This document shows positions 7,604-16,188 of a stretch of 38,456 bases of DNA, one piece after another. Every line of letters begins with the position of its first letter. Positions within the stretch are counted from its first letter, which is position 1. The notes beneath the pieces are model-generated. The model did no database searches, had not been told where the DNA came from, and saw only the letters and a list, made by a program, of their open reading frames with translations. The translations under genes and the position numbers were made by a program. This DNA is from Flavicella sp963932955. GTDB taxonomy: Bacteria > Bacteroidota > Bacteroidia > Flavobacteriales > Flavobacteriaceae. The stretch is taken from contig CAWVRK010000017.1 of the NCBI GenBank assembly GCA_963932955.1, forward strand, positions 1 through 38,456. The letters are read 5' to 3'.

Positions 7604-8851
7604 TTATTGAATAAAACCTACCCCCGAGGTATGATTGGATTGTGAATCGATTAAAATAAAAGACCCATTGGCTTTATTGTCGGCATAGGCGTCGTAAAAC
7701 AAAGGTTTTGCCAATTTTAAGTTGACGCGTCCAATCGCGTTTATTTCCAAATGGTCTGTCTCTTCGTCATTTCCAGAAAAATCAGTTTTGATCACCGTTT
7801 TGATGGCTGCTATTTTTGCCAAAACACGTTGCGTACCGTGCTGTAGTATATATTTGGATCCTGGAACCAATTTTTTTACATCCATCCAACAAATTTTTGC
7901 ATCAATTTGCTTGGCCTCTTTGGGCAATTCATCCGATTTTACCAACAGATCTCCTCTGCTGATATTGATGTCATTTTCGAGTGTAATATTGACAGAAGTT
8001 CCTCTTTCAACTGTTTGAAAGGTCTTGTCAAAGAAATAAATCTCCTTGACTTTGGAACGGGTCTTCGAAGGCAAGACCGTCACCGCATCTCCGACACTCA
8101 AAGAACCTCCGTACAATTTCCCAGCATAGCCTCTAAAATCGTGAAAAGCTTCCGTCTTGGGACGAATGACTGCTTGGATTGGCAGACGGGCTTGAGAAAT
8201 TTCGTACACATCTTGTGCATTCAAGCTTTCCAAATGCTCCAACATTGTTTTTCCCGCATACCAAGGCGTATTTTCTGATTTGTACACGACATTGTCTCCT
8301 TTCAAAGCACTCACAGGGATAAACGTGATGTGTTGGCCTTTGTAATCCGACTTGGCAGCCAAGCTTAAAATTTCTTTTTTAATGGCTGTAAATTTATCTT
8401 CAGAAAAAGCGACCAAATCCATTTTATTTACCGCGACAATGATGTCTTTGACTTGCAACAAATTGTTGATAAAGAAATGACGGTAGGTCTGCTCAATGAC
8501 TCCTTTGCGTGCATCTACCAAAATCACCGCTGCTTGCGATGTAGAAGCACCTGTGACCATATTTCGTGTGTACTCTACATGTCCGGGAGTATCTGCGATG
8601 ATATAGCTCTTATTTGCTGTTGAAAAGTAGATATGTGCTACGTCAATGGTTATTCCCTGTTCTCTTTCTGCTACCAAACCGTCAGTTGCCAAAGAGAAGT
8701 CTAAGTAATCGAAACCTTTTTGTTTGCTACTTCGCTCAATGGCTTCTAATTTGTCGTCGGTCAAAGATTTTGTATCGTATAAAATACGTCCAATCAACGT
8801 ACTTTTACCGTCGTCTACACTTCCCGCTGTTGCTATTTTTAAAACTTCCAT
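7604..8851 (-). CDS. cysN: Sulfate adenylyltransferase subunit 1 (GTPase)
   Basis: A 415-residue EF-Tu-like GTPase that couples GTP hydrolysis to ATP sulfurylase activity of CysD. The G1 motif GSVDDGKST is at residues 10-18, G3 DTPGHVEY near 90, and G4 NKMD near 143, followed by two beta-barrel domains. It stops where plain CysN ends, so the C-terminal APS-kinase (CysC) domain found in NodQ-type fusions is absent. It follows cysD by 79 bases. Confidence 0.95.
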   Translation of the reverse strand: MEVLKIATAGSVDDGKSTLIGRILYDTKSLTDDKLEAIERSSKQKGFDYLDFSLATDGLVAEREQGITIDVAHIYFSTANKSYIIADTPGHVEYTRNMVTGASTSQAAVILVDARKGVIEQTYRHFFINNLLQVKDIIVAVNKMDLVAFSEDKFTAIKKEILSLAAKSDYKGQHITFIPVSALKGDNVVYKSENTPWYAGKTMLEHLESLNAQDVYEISQARLPIQAVIRPKTEAFHDFRGYAGKLYGGSLSVGDAVTVLPSKTRSKVKEIYFFDKTFQTVERGTSVNITLENDINISRGDLLVKSDELPKEAKQIDAKICWMDVKKLVPGSKYILQHGTQRVLAKIAAIKTVIKTDFSGNDEETDHLEINAIGRVNLKLAKPLFYDAYADNKANGSFILIDSQSNHTSGVGFIQ

Positions 8852-8930
8852 TTCTTTAGTTCCCTATTGGCAATCTGCCTTGTTTGAATTTTTATCTTTT
8901 TTTACTTGTTGCAGCAAAATCCTATTTTTT

Positions 8931-9833
8931 TTAGAAATACCCTTGCTGTTTTCTCTTCTCCATCGCAGCCTCTGAACGTTTGTCGTCGATGCGTGCACCT
9001 CTTTCCGAAATGGAGGAGTCTCTTATTTCTTCTACAACTTTGGCGATGTCTACCGCTTCTGACAAGACTGCTGCCGTACAACTCATGTCTCCTACTGTTC
9101 TAAAACGCACCATGCGTTCTTCCACAAGTTCCTCTTCGTCACGGTATACCACAGCATCATTTGCAGACCACACCATGCCATCTCTCAAAAACACTTTTCG
9201 CAGGTGTGCAAAATATATAGAAGGAATTTCAATGTTTTCTTTCTGTATGTAAGACCATACATCCAACTCAGTCCAATTGGAAATAGGAAAGACTCGAACG
9301 TTTTGTCCCAAGTCAATTTTTCCGTTTAGAAGGTCAAACAATTCAGGGCGTTGGTTTTTCTCATCCCAACCTCCAAAATCATCTCTGACAGAAAAAATAC
9401 GTTCTTTTGCTCTTGCTTTTTCTTCGTCTCTTCGAGCGCCTCCGATGGCAGCGTCAAAACCAAATTCCTCCAAGGCATCTAAGAGCGTCTCTGTCTGCAA
9501 CATATTTCTACTCGCATATTTACCAGATTCTTCTTGTACTTTCCCTGCATCGATATTGTCTTGTACGTTTCGGACAATCAACTCCACCCCCAATTCTGCG
9601 CACAAACGATCTCTAAACTCAATGGTTTCCGGAAAGTTATGTCCCGTATCAACATGTAAAAATGGAAACGGAATTTTAGAAGGATAAAATGCTTTTTGTG
9701 CCAAGCGCACCAAGGTAATTGAATCTTTCCCTCCAGAAAACAACAAGACAGGTTTTTCAAACTGTGCTGCCACTTCTCTGAGGATATAGATGGCTTCGCT
9801 TTCCAAAGCATTGGGTTGTAATCGTGTACTCAT
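8931..9833 (-). CDS. cysD: Sulfate adenylyltransferase subunit 2
   Basis: A 300-residue PP-loop ATP pyrophosphatase-type enzyme that forms adenosine 5'-phosphosulfate (APS) from sulfate and ATP. The PP-loop SGGKDS is at residues 33-38, LHVDTGHNFPE follows, and the C-terminal GDMSC and RGARIDDKRSEAAMEKRKQQ stretches are typical of CysD. The ATG at 9833 is chosen because homologues begin a few residues before the first helix. The longer reading from 9905 would overlap the end of cysH. It is expected to form a complex with the CysN GTPase encoded next. Confidence 0.95.
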   Translation of the reverse strand: MSTRLQPNALESEAIYILREVAAQFEKPVLLFSGGKDSITLVRLAQKAFYPSKIPFPFLHVDTGHNFPETIEFRDRLCAELGVELIVRNVQDNIDAGKVQEESGKYASRNMLQTETLLDALEEFGFDAAIGGARRDEEKARAKERIFSVRDDFGGWDEKNQRPELFDLLNGKIDLGQNVRVFPISNWTELDVWSYIQKENIEIPSIYFAHLRKVFLRDGMVWSANDAVVYRDEEELVEERMVRFRTVGDMSCTAAVLSEAVDIAKVVEEIRDSSISERGARIDDKRSEAAMEKRKQQGYF

Positions 9834-9886
9834 TGTTGTTTTTTTAGACGTATTTAATCCTAAGATCTTTTTTTGAAAATTATTTT

Positions 9887-10516
9887 TTAGGCGTGCAACC
9901 CACATTCTCGATTGCCCAAGACTTTGGTGGGATCGAAATATTTGAATTCGTTGGGCAACTTGTTCAATGCTAAATAGCCGTCCAATTGTTCATCTGACCA
10001 ATCGTAAAAAGGACTTACTTTCAAAATACCATCTGTGTCTTGTGACACAATATCAATGCTGTCACGAAAGGCGGTTTGCCCTTTTCTGAGGTTTGTAAAC
10101 CAAACGTCGGGCTGGTGTTCTGACATGGCTCTTTTAAAGGGCTCCAACTTTACTTGTTCTGTAAAAACTTTGTGTTGAGGATCGTCTACACTTGGGATGC
10201 CCATCAAGACATCTCTATGCGCAGCAGTCTGCTTGGGCACGTACAAATGAATGTTCAAATTCAATTGCTCGGTCAAAGCGCCTGCGTGCAGATACGTCTT
10301 TGAAGTATTGTAACCGGTATCACACCAAATCACTTTCAAATCCGAAATTTGAGAAGTTGTTATATGTAAGATTGCTCCTTCATAAGGTCTAAAATTGGTG
10401 GTAATCACCGGATTTTTTGCAACTGAAATCGCCCAAGAAACAATCTCTTGAGGACTTTTCCCTTTCAAAGATTCGTTGATTTCTTTTAAGGCTGATTTGC
10501 TGTAGTGTGTTTTCAT
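9887..10516 (-). CDS. cysH: Phosphoadenosine/adenosine phosphosulfate reductase
   Basis: A 209-residue reductase that converts activated sulfate to sulfite. WCDTGYNTSKTY belongs to the PP-loop-like nucleotide-binding fold, and the protein ends with ECGLHA, carrying the catalytic cysteine. The paired CC and CxxC cysteines that hold the [4Fe-4S] cluster of APS reductases are missing, which points to the cluster-free PAPS-using branch. No APS kinase is in this operon, however. The ATG at 10516 overlaps the upstream DUF2061 stop as TAATG. A reading from 10528 would extend further into that gene and is not preferred. It is shorter than E. coli CysH (about 244 residues). Confidence 0.9.
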   Translation of the reverse strand: MKTHYSKSALKEINESLKGKSPQEIVSWAISVAKNPVITTNFRPYEGAILHITTSQISDLKVIWCDTGYNTSKTYLHAGALTEQLNLNIHLYVPKQTAAHRDVLMGIPSVDDPQHKVFTEQVKLEPFKRAMSEHQPDVWFTNLRKGQTAFRDSIDIVSQDTDGILKVSPFYDWSDEQLDGYLALNKLPNEFKYFDPTKVLGNRECGLHA

Positions 10517-10776
10517 TACCGTCCCCATTTAATAGTGTTCCAAATTCTTTCGTGAAAAAAATACAAAATCATTTTAGTAACAAAGTCTATGGAAGCAATC
10601 GCAGTAGAAGTTCCTATTTCTCCTTTTGTCACATACAATGAGACCAACAAGGTGTCCAAAGTCCCCAAAAGCCTCCAGCTAATCGCTTTGGCAACACTGC
10701 GAATCGGTTTTTCCGATCCCACTGCCTCTCGATAGCTCTGGCTTTCTTTTCCTTTGTGTAACTGATCTAACAACAT
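10516..10776 (-). CDS. DUF2061 small membrane protein
   Basis: An 86-residue protein. A polar N-terminus (1-25) is followed by SVAKAISWRLLGTLDTLLVS and a second hydrophobic stretch ending in MILYFFHERIWNTIKWGR, which is the DUF2061 signature with two membrane segments. The function is not established. The family often appears beside sulfate-assimilation genes, and here it is the first gene of that operon. It is coupled to cysH by a 1-base stop/start overlap (TAATG), so a role tied to sulfate activation or uptake is plausible but unproven. Confidence 0.9.
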   Translation of the reverse strand: MLLDQLHKGKESQSYREAVGSEKPIRSVAKAISWRLLGTLDTLLVSLYVTKGEIGTSTAIASIDFVTKMILYFFHERIWNTIKWGR

Positions 10777-10792
10777 GATATTGAATTTTTTC

Positions 10793-10866
10793 TATTACCC
10801 TATCGGAATAATAGATTACTCTGCAAAAATAAAACTTGAAGCAGACATACACAAGTATTACCCTAT
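10793..10866. promoter_or_regulatory. Candidate operator: duplicated TATTACCCTAT around the cys promoter
   Basis: TATTACCCTAT occurs at 10793-10803 and again at 10856-10866, in the same orientation, 63 bases apart. The first copy extends into an imperfect palindrome at 10793-10813 (TATTA..CC...GG..TAATA), just downstream of the predicted start. The second copy, near -40, is followed by ATAGG, giving a CCTAT/ATAGG dyad. One copy on each side of the promoter fits repression or looping by a dimeric regulator. The Rrf2 gene next door is the obvious candidate. Confidence 0.55.
10824..10845 (-). promoter_or_regulatory. Promoter of the DUF2061-cysHDN-sulfite reductase operon
   Basis: On the minus strand the -7 box TATTTTTG (10824-10831) fits TAnnTTTG, and a TTG lies about 20 bases further upstream near 10852. 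Transcription would start near 10817, about 40 bases before the DUF2061 start. This makes the sulfate-reduction genes a unit separate from the metX operon. Confidence 0.6.
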
Positions 10867-10909
10867 AAAAATGATAGGAAAATAGAAAATTAGTGAAATT
10901 CGTGGGAAA

Positions 10910-11317
10910 TCAAGCCAAATCGGCAAGTGTCGTGTTCCGAAAGACATCCAAAGTATTGTCACGAACCTGAATCATCAACTTATGGACACTGCAAAGTGTT
11001 TCATCTGGGCAATCGTCGCATTTTTCATAAAAGTTCAAACTGACACAAGGAACCATGGCAATCGGCCCTTCCAAAACGCGAATGACTTCGGTCATTTTGA
11101 TCTCTGTTGGGGGCTTGCGCAAATAATAACCACCGCCTTTCCCCTTTTTGGACCCGAGAAGCCCCGCTTTTTTAAGCGTCAAGAGTATGCTCTCTAAAAA
11201 CTTGTGAGAAATATTCTCTTTCTTTGAGATTTCTGATATCTGTACAGGGTTGCTTTCTTCACATCTGGCGAGAAACGTCAAGGCTTTGATTCCGTATTTT
11301 GTCTTTTTTGAAAGCAC
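10910..11317 (-). CDS. Rrf2-family transcriptional regulator, probable sulfur regulator
   Basis: A 135-residue winged-helix repressor-type protein. The N-terminal KTKYGIKALTFLA and the recognition region ISHKFLESILLTLKKAGLL, followed by the wing KKGKGGGYYL, are classical for Rrf2/IscR/CymR proteins. Four cysteines lie in the sensor loop (C91, C100, C103, C109), so an Fe-S cluster or zinc could be bound, unlike Cys-poor CymR. A GTG at 11317 is chosen as the start. A -7 box lies only 13 bases upstream, and the longer reading from 11347 would begin upstream of that promoter. It is placed between the metX-thrA-metZ genes and the cys operon, which it probably controls in response to cysteine, sulfide or Fe-S status. 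Confidence 0.88.
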   Translation of the reverse strand: MLSKKTKYGIKALTFLARCEESNPVQISEISKKENISHKFLESILLTLKKAGLLGSKKGKGGGYYLRKPPTEIKMTEVIRVLEGPIAMVPCVSLNFYEKCDDCPDETLCSVHKLMIQVRDNTLDVFRNTTLADLA

Positions 11318-11329
11318 GAGACGAAGATA

Positions 11330-11357
11330 CAAAATTATGACCGCCAAGCGATACCAA
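11330..11357 (-). promoter_or_regulatory. Promoter of the Rrf2 regulator gene
   Basis: On the minus strand TAATTTTG (11330-11337) is a good -7 box, and TTG of CATTGG about 17 bases upstream may be the -33 element. The start point would fall within about 7 bases of the GTG start codon, giving a nearly leaderless mRNA. Confidence 0.55.
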
Positions 11358-11399
11358 TGCTTGGGCTTTTCTTGCTCTCAACAAAAAAACAAACTCCGT

Positions 11400-12572
11400 T
11401 TATAGAGATTCTAAGGCTTGTTGAATGTCTGCAATGATATCTTCTACATGCTCCAAGCCAAGTGAACAACGCACCAAACCGTCTGTAATACCAACAGCTC
11501 GCTTGTCTTCCTCATCCAATTTGGCATGCGTAGTAGAAGCCGGGTGGGTAACAATGGTGCGGGAATCGCCTAAATTGGCTGAAAGCGAGCAGAGTTGGAT
11601 GTTGTCAAAAAATTGTTGCCCAGCAGCAACACCGCCTTGAACTTCAAAAGTAACAACGACTCCTCCCAATTTCATTTGTTTACGCGCAATTTCGTATTGA
11701 GGATGAGATTTCAAAAAAGGGTATTTGACCCAATTTACCTTGGGATGTCCTTCCAAGAAAGTAGCCAATCGCAAGGCATTTTCACATTGTCGTTCTGCTC
11801 GAACTGCAAGTGTTTCCAAGCTTTTTGACAAAACCCATGCATTGAAAGGCGATAAAGAAGGACCTGTCAATCTTGAAAACAAATAGATTTCTCGCATCAA
11901 GTCTTTGCTCCCAACTGTGACACCTCCCAAAACTCTTCCTTGGCCGTCTATCAATTTGGTTGCAGAATGAATGATCAAATCGGCGCCAAATTTGATCGGT
12001 TGTTGTAGGTAAGGAGTTGCAAAACAATTGTCGATAATCAACACCAAACCGTGTTTTTTTGCGATGCGACTCAGTATTTCGATATCCAAAACATCCACAC
12101 CGGGATTGGTGGGTGTTTCCGCATAAATGATTTTGGTATTGGGTTGTATCAAATCCGCTATCGTTTCGAGTTCATTGACCTTAAAATAAGAAGTTTCGAT
12201 TTGCCACTTAGGGAAATATTTGGTAAATAGACTGTGAGTAGCCCCAAAGACAGACCTTGCAGATATGATGTGATCGCCTGCACTTAACAACGCCGCAAAA
12301 GTACTGTAAATAGCCGCCATCCCAGAAGCAAAGGCATAACCTTCTTCTGCTCCTTCCATTTTGCAAATTTTATCAATAAACTCTGACGTATTCGGATTGC
12401 TATAGCGACTGTACAAATCGCGTTGTTTTTCTTCTGCAAAAGATGCGCGCATCTCCTCAGAATCGTCAAAGACAAAACCAGATGTAAGATAGAGCGGTGT
12501 TGAATGCTCCTTGTATTGGGTTCTCGCTGTCTGTGTCCGGACCGCGTCGGTTTCAAAATGTGTTTTTTTCAT
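11400..12572 (-). CDS. metZ: O-succinylhomoserine/O-acylhomoserine sulfhydrylase (PLP enzyme)
   Basis: A 390-residue Cys/Met-metabolism PLP enzyme. YSRYSNPNTSEF near the N-terminus, FASGMAAIYSTF, and the PLP-lysine motif HSATKLIDGQGRVLGG (about residue 205) are present. The C-terminal VRCSLGLEHVEDI binds substrate carboxylate. It most resembles the MetZ branch that makes homocysteine directly from acyl-homoserine and sulfide. The acyl group is probably acetyl here, since the partner in the operon looks like MetX; a cystathionine gamma-synthase activity cannot be excluded. It starts 9 bases after the thrA stop, so it is co-transcribed under the SAM-I riboswitch. Confidence 0.85.
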   Translation of the reverse strand: MKKTHFETDAVRTQTARTQYKEHSTPLYLTSGFVFDDSEEMRASFAEEKQRDLYSRYSNPNTSEFIDKICKMEGAEEGYAFASGMAAIYSTFAALLSAGDHIISARSVFGATHSLFTKYFPKWQIETSYFKVNELETIADLIQPNTKIIYAETPTNPGVDVLDIEILSRIAKKHGLVLIIDNCFATPYLQQPIKFGADLIIHSATKLIDGQGRVLGGVTVGSKDLMREIYLFSRLTGPSLSPFNAWVLSKSLETLAVRAERQCENALRLATFLEGHPKVNWVKYPFLKSHPQYEIARKQMKLGGVVVTFEVQGGVAAGQQFFDNIQLCSLSANLGDSRTIVTHPASTTHAKLDEEDKRAVGITDGLVRCSLGLEHVEDIIADIQQALESL

Positions 12573-12581
12573 AGTGTTTTT

Positions 12582-15002
12582 TTAAAGCCTGTTTTCAGAC
12601 AAGCGCAATACATCTCCAAAGACTCCTCTCGCTGTTACATCAGCACCAGCTCCAGCTCCTTGAATAACAAGTGGTTGTTCGCCATAGGATTCGGTATAAA
12701 TCTCAAAAATAGAATCGGCCCCTTTGACTTGTCCCAACGCAGAGTTGCGAGAAACAGACACCAATTTGACCTCTAAAATCCCTTTGTCCGAAGACAGGTC
12801 CCCGTGCAGATCCCCGACATACCTCAAAACATGTCCTTCGTCTTGTGTTTCTTTGACTTTTTGGTAGATAGGGTCAAGTGCTGACAAGTGTTTCAGAAAA
12901 GATGCTGTCGTTCCATCTCGTAAATCTTCTGGAATCAAATTTTGTATTTGAACCTCATCAAACTCATTTTTTAAATCGAGTTCTCTTGCTAAAATCAATA
13001 ATTTTCGCCCTACATCATTTCCATTCAAATCCTCTCTTGGATCGGGCTCGGTAAATCCTTTTTTAGAGGCTTCCTCTAAGACCGCACTAAAAGAGGCTTC
13101 CTGTTCAGAAAAATTGTTGAACAAGTAACTCAAAGTTCCTGAAAACACTCCTTTGATCCGTGTGATATTTTCGCCAGAATGATGCAACATCCGAATGGTG
13201 TCAATCAGAGGCAATCCAGCTCCTACATTGGTTTCGTACAGATAGCTCTTTTTATTTTTCTTAAGTAATTCTCTGAGTTCGTGGTAAAAATCATAAGAGA
13301 TGGTGTTCGCTATTTTGTTTGAAGAAACCAGGTTGAAACCATTTGCAACCAACGATGTGTAATTTTCAACAAAAGCAGCACTCGCTGTATTGTCCACGGC
13401 AATCAAATTTTCTAGATGGTGTTTTTCTGCAAAGTCTATTACTTCTTGAACTGAATAACCGCCTTTCAACTCTTCAAGTGATGCTCTCCAATTTTTTTGA
13501 ATGCCTTGTGCTTTGAGCAACAATTTCTTAGAATTGGCAACCGCAAAGACATTCAGCTCGACACCTTTGCGTTTTAGAATGGTATCTTTGGCCTCTAATA
13601 TTTGCTTGAGAAGGGTCCCTCCGACTAGTCCAACTCCAAAAACAGCGATGTTGATTTTTTTAGAAACTCCAAAAATTTCTCCGTGAATGACATTGACTGC
13701 TTTGTGCAGATCTTTGTCTTCTAGGACAAGACACACATTGCGACCGGCAACGGTATTATTGATCAATAGTGGTTCTATTGTATTGCGAATCAAGGCACTG
13801 TAAGCACTATTAAAAGATGCCAATGTCTTGCCCAAAGTTGACACGACAGCCACATTTGTTTTGACTTCAATTTTAGTAACGTCCTTGCTCAAAAAGTCCA
13901 AATTGAATTCATTGGCCAAAGCCTCTCTTGCCTTTCTTGCTTGTGTTGCATCGACCACAAAACTGATGCCTCTTTCAGACGATCCTTGTGAGATGATGCT
14001 AACACTGATGTTGTTTTTTTGCAAAGCCGTAAACACCCGTGCATCGACTCCTACCTTTCCAAGAAGTCCTTTGCCTTCCAAATTGATCAAAGCCCTATTT
14101 TCCAATACCGAAATTGCTTTGATCCCATCTTTAGACCGGTGGTCTTTCGTGATCAATGTCCCTTTGCTATCAGGGTCAAAAGTGTTTAGGATTCGCAACG
14201 GAATGTTTTTTTCAATCAAAGGAATCATTCCCTTGGCATTCAATATATAGGCGCCAAAATTAGCCAATTCATTGGCTTCTTTAAAAGACAGGTTTTCAAT
14301 TTTTCGCGCATTACTGACCAAGTCTGGGTTTGCCGTGTAAATACCGTCTACATGGGTATAGTTTTGAAGCTCTTCCGCTTCCAAATAATTGGCAAAAAGA
14401 GAGGCGGAATAATTGCTTCCATTCCTTCCAAAGGTGGTCGTTTCGTTTTCGTTGTTAGAAGCGATAAAACCTGTAATAATTTGAACTTCTGACGGATTTT
14501 TTTGCTCAAAATAGTTCGTGACATTTTGCTTGGACAATTCGTCCAACAGTTCTGCATTTCCAAAATCAGTATTCGTCTTTAAAAGTTTTCTAGCATCGAC
14601 TGCCTTTGCAGCTACTTCTCGATCACGCAACATGCTCGCGACCAATTTTACAGACAAAAGTTCCCCCTGCGCCAAAACCAAATCTTTGATTTTTGGACTG
14701 TAATCTCCCAAGAGATGAACGCCTTCAAATATTTTTTCTAAAAGTGAAAATTCTTCCGAAAAATCAAAGCCAGGATTGGGCTGAAGCTGTTCTTTTTGAA
14801 AGGCTTGATATGCCGCTTTATAATCTTGGGTTTTCTTGGCTTTTTCTAAAATTCGCTCCAATTCATTTGTGGCATTCCCTCTTGCAGAAAGCACAACAAC
14901 AAGGGCTTCTTTACGGGCTACTTTGGAGCTGATGATGTCCAAGACATTTTTCAATCCCACACCATTTGCTAATGATTTCCCACCAAATTTTAATACTTTC
15001 AT
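12582..15002 (-). CDS. thrA: Bifunctional aspartate kinase / homoserine dehydrogenase
   Basis: An 806-residue fusion, close to the 820 of E. coli ThrA. The N-terminal aspartate kinase starts with MKVLKFGGKSLANG and has FGRNGSNYSASLFA in the active site. Two ACT regulatory domains follow around residues 310-450. The homoserine dehydrogenase starts at about residue 460 with VFGVGLVGGTLL (NADPH site) and contains YETNVGAGLPLI and the EPDPREDLNGNDVGRK catalytic stretch. It supplies homoserine for the flanking metX and metZ products. Its position inside a SAM-riboswitch operon suggests it is the methionine-dedicated isoenzyme, comparable to MetL in E. coli. Confidence 0.95.
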   Translation of the reverse strand: MKVLKFGGKSLANGVGLKNVLDIISSKVARKEALVVVLSARGNATNELERILEKAKKTQDYKAAYQAFQKEQLQPNPGFDFSEEFSLLEKIFEGVHLLGDYSPKIKDLVLAQGELLSVKLVASMLRDREVAAKAVDARKLLKTNTDFGNAELLDELSKQNVTNYFEQKNPSEVQIITGFIASNNENETTTFGRNGSNYSASLFANYLEAEELQNYTHVDGIYTANPDLVSNARKIENLSFKEANELANFGAYILNAKGMIPLIEKNIPLRILNTFDPDSKGTLITKDHRSKDGIKAISVLENRALINLEGKGLLGKVGVDARVFTALQKNNISVSIISQGSSERGISFVVDATQARKAREALANEFNLDFLSKDVTKIEVKTNVAVVSTLGKTLASFNSAYSALIRNTIEPLLINNTVAGRNVCLVLEDKDLHKAVNVIHGEIFGVSKKINIAVFGVGLVGGTLLKQILEAKDTILKRKGVELNVFAVANSKKLLLKAQGIQKNWRASLEELKGGYSVQEVIDFAEKHHLENLIAVDNTASAAFVENYTSLVANGFNLVSSNKIANTISYDFYHELRELLKKNKKSYLYETNVGAGLPLIDTIRMLHHSGENITRIKGVFSGTLSYLFNNFSEQEASFSAVLEEASKKGFTEPDPREDLNGNDVGRKLLILARELDLKNEFDEVQIQNLIPEDLRDGTTASFLKHLSALDPIYQKVKETQDEGHVLRYVGDLHGDLSSDKGILEVKLVSVSRNSALGQVKGADSIFEIYTESYGEQPLVIQGAGAGADVTARGVFGDVLRLSENRL

Positions 15003-15071
15003 GCGCTTGGTTTTTTTCTGTCTGTAAATTACTCTTTGGCAAAGTTGGTCTTTCCAACTTTTTCTATTGTT

Positions 15072-16049
15072 TTACTTAAAATAGTCTTGCAACAATTTCT
15101 TTAACTGATCGTTTTCTACTAAAAAACCGTCATGTCCATGAATTGAAACGATTTCTTTGTAAGTGTTTGGAATTTGCAATGCATCTAATTGTTTTTGGGT
15201 ATCTCTGTTCTCATCAGGCACAAAAAAGAAATCGGAATCAATTCCAATTTGAATGATGTTTGCTTGAATCAAAGGAGCTACCTCTTTAAAAGTCCCTCTG
15301 TCCCTCAAGATGTCTAAGGTACTCAATAAATGATTGACCATTTTATAGGCTTTTAAGTGGAACCTATTTTCCAATTGAAAACCATGATGTAACAACCAAC
15401 TTTCCACATTGGGAATTCCTAAATTTTCGTTGATACTTCGGTTGAATTTCCCTTTAAAAGAAGCCGCTGTTCGGTAAAACAACATAGCCATCATCCGCGC
15501 ATCGTGTACTGGTTTTTTGGAATTCAACAGGATCTGCTCTTGTACTTTGTTATGTGCCAAAATCCAGTCAGCAGCTTTCCAATCGGTCGCAATCGCAATC
15601 AGATTTGTTGCCAGCTCTGGAAACAATACCACCATTTCCCAAGCAATTCCACCTCCCAAAGAACCTCCAATGATAGTGTGTAATTTCTGTACGCCAAATT
15701 CGGACAGCGCACGCCCAAAAAGACGTGCAATGTCTCTGGCTGTAAAATCTTTGTAATTGTCGATTAGATTTCCCGGTTTTTTATCATAGCCATTGCCAGG
15801 GATATTAAAACTGAGAATTGTATAGCGTTCCGTATCAATCAAATTGCCTTTTGAAACCAATCCGTTCCACCAACCTGAATGCGTGCTCGCAACATCGGAA
15901 TTGCCTGTCAAGGCATGGTTCACCAAAACAATAGGAGCCGTGTGCAATTCTTCACCAAAGACCTCGTATGAGAGTTCGATGTCGTTGCAAATCACGCCCG
16001 TTTCCGTGGTGAAATTTTCGATCGAATGGTATTGCAAACTAGTGCTCAA
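15072..16049 (-). CDS. metX: Homoserine O-acetyltransferase (alpha/beta hydrolase)
   Basis: A 325-residue alpha/beta-hydrolase fold enzyme, shorter than many MetX proteins (about 370). The nucleophile elbow is IIGGSLGGGIAWE with Ser130. His306 in IHGHDGFL and an Asp in the IGIDSDFFF region complete a likely triad, and the GHD-F-L end is typical of MetX. NHALTGNSD at 44-52 is the family oxyanion-hole region. The start codon is TTG at 16049; no in-frame ATG or GTG upstream fits better. It is the first gene after the SAM-I riboswitch and is followed by thrA and metZ. It most likely acetylates homoserine, though succinyl use cannot be ruled out by eye. Confidence 0.88.
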   Translation of the reverse strand: MSTSLQYHSIENFTTETGVICNDIELSYEVFGEELHTAPIVLVNHALTGNSDVASTHSGWWNGLVSKGNLIDTERYTILSFNIPGNGYDKKPGNLIDNYKDFTARDIARLFGRALSEFGVQKLHTIIGGSLGGGIAWEMVVLFPELATNLIAIATDWKAADWILAHNKVQEQILLNSKKPVHDARMMAMLFYRTAASFKGKFNRSINENLGIPNVESWLLHHGFQLENRFHLKAYKMVNHLLSTLDILRDRGTFKEVAPLIQANIIQIGIDSDFFFVPDENRDTQKQLDALQIPNTYKEIVSIHGHDGFLVENDQLKKLLQDYFK

Positions 16050-16150
16050 TTTTTATTTTTTTTAATTTATTTGTACAAACTATCTGTTACATTCCTAAAA
16101 CAGGCTTTCTAAAACAAGAAAGAACGGCTTTCTACTTGTATGTAATTGTT

Positions 16151-16184
16151 AAAAAAAAAGAAAATGAAGGGAATTGTAAATTCC
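16151..16184 (-). terminator. Possible expression-platform hairpin after the SAM-I riboswitch
   Basis: On the minus strand GGAATT-tac-AATTCC (16170-16184) follows the riboswitch P1 helix by a few bases. Ten bases later comes a run of nine U (16151-16159). The stem is short and AU-rich and the U-run is not adjacent, so it is a weak terminator candidate. It is the only visible expression platform before metX. Confidence 0.35.
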
Positions 16185-16188
16185 TTGG

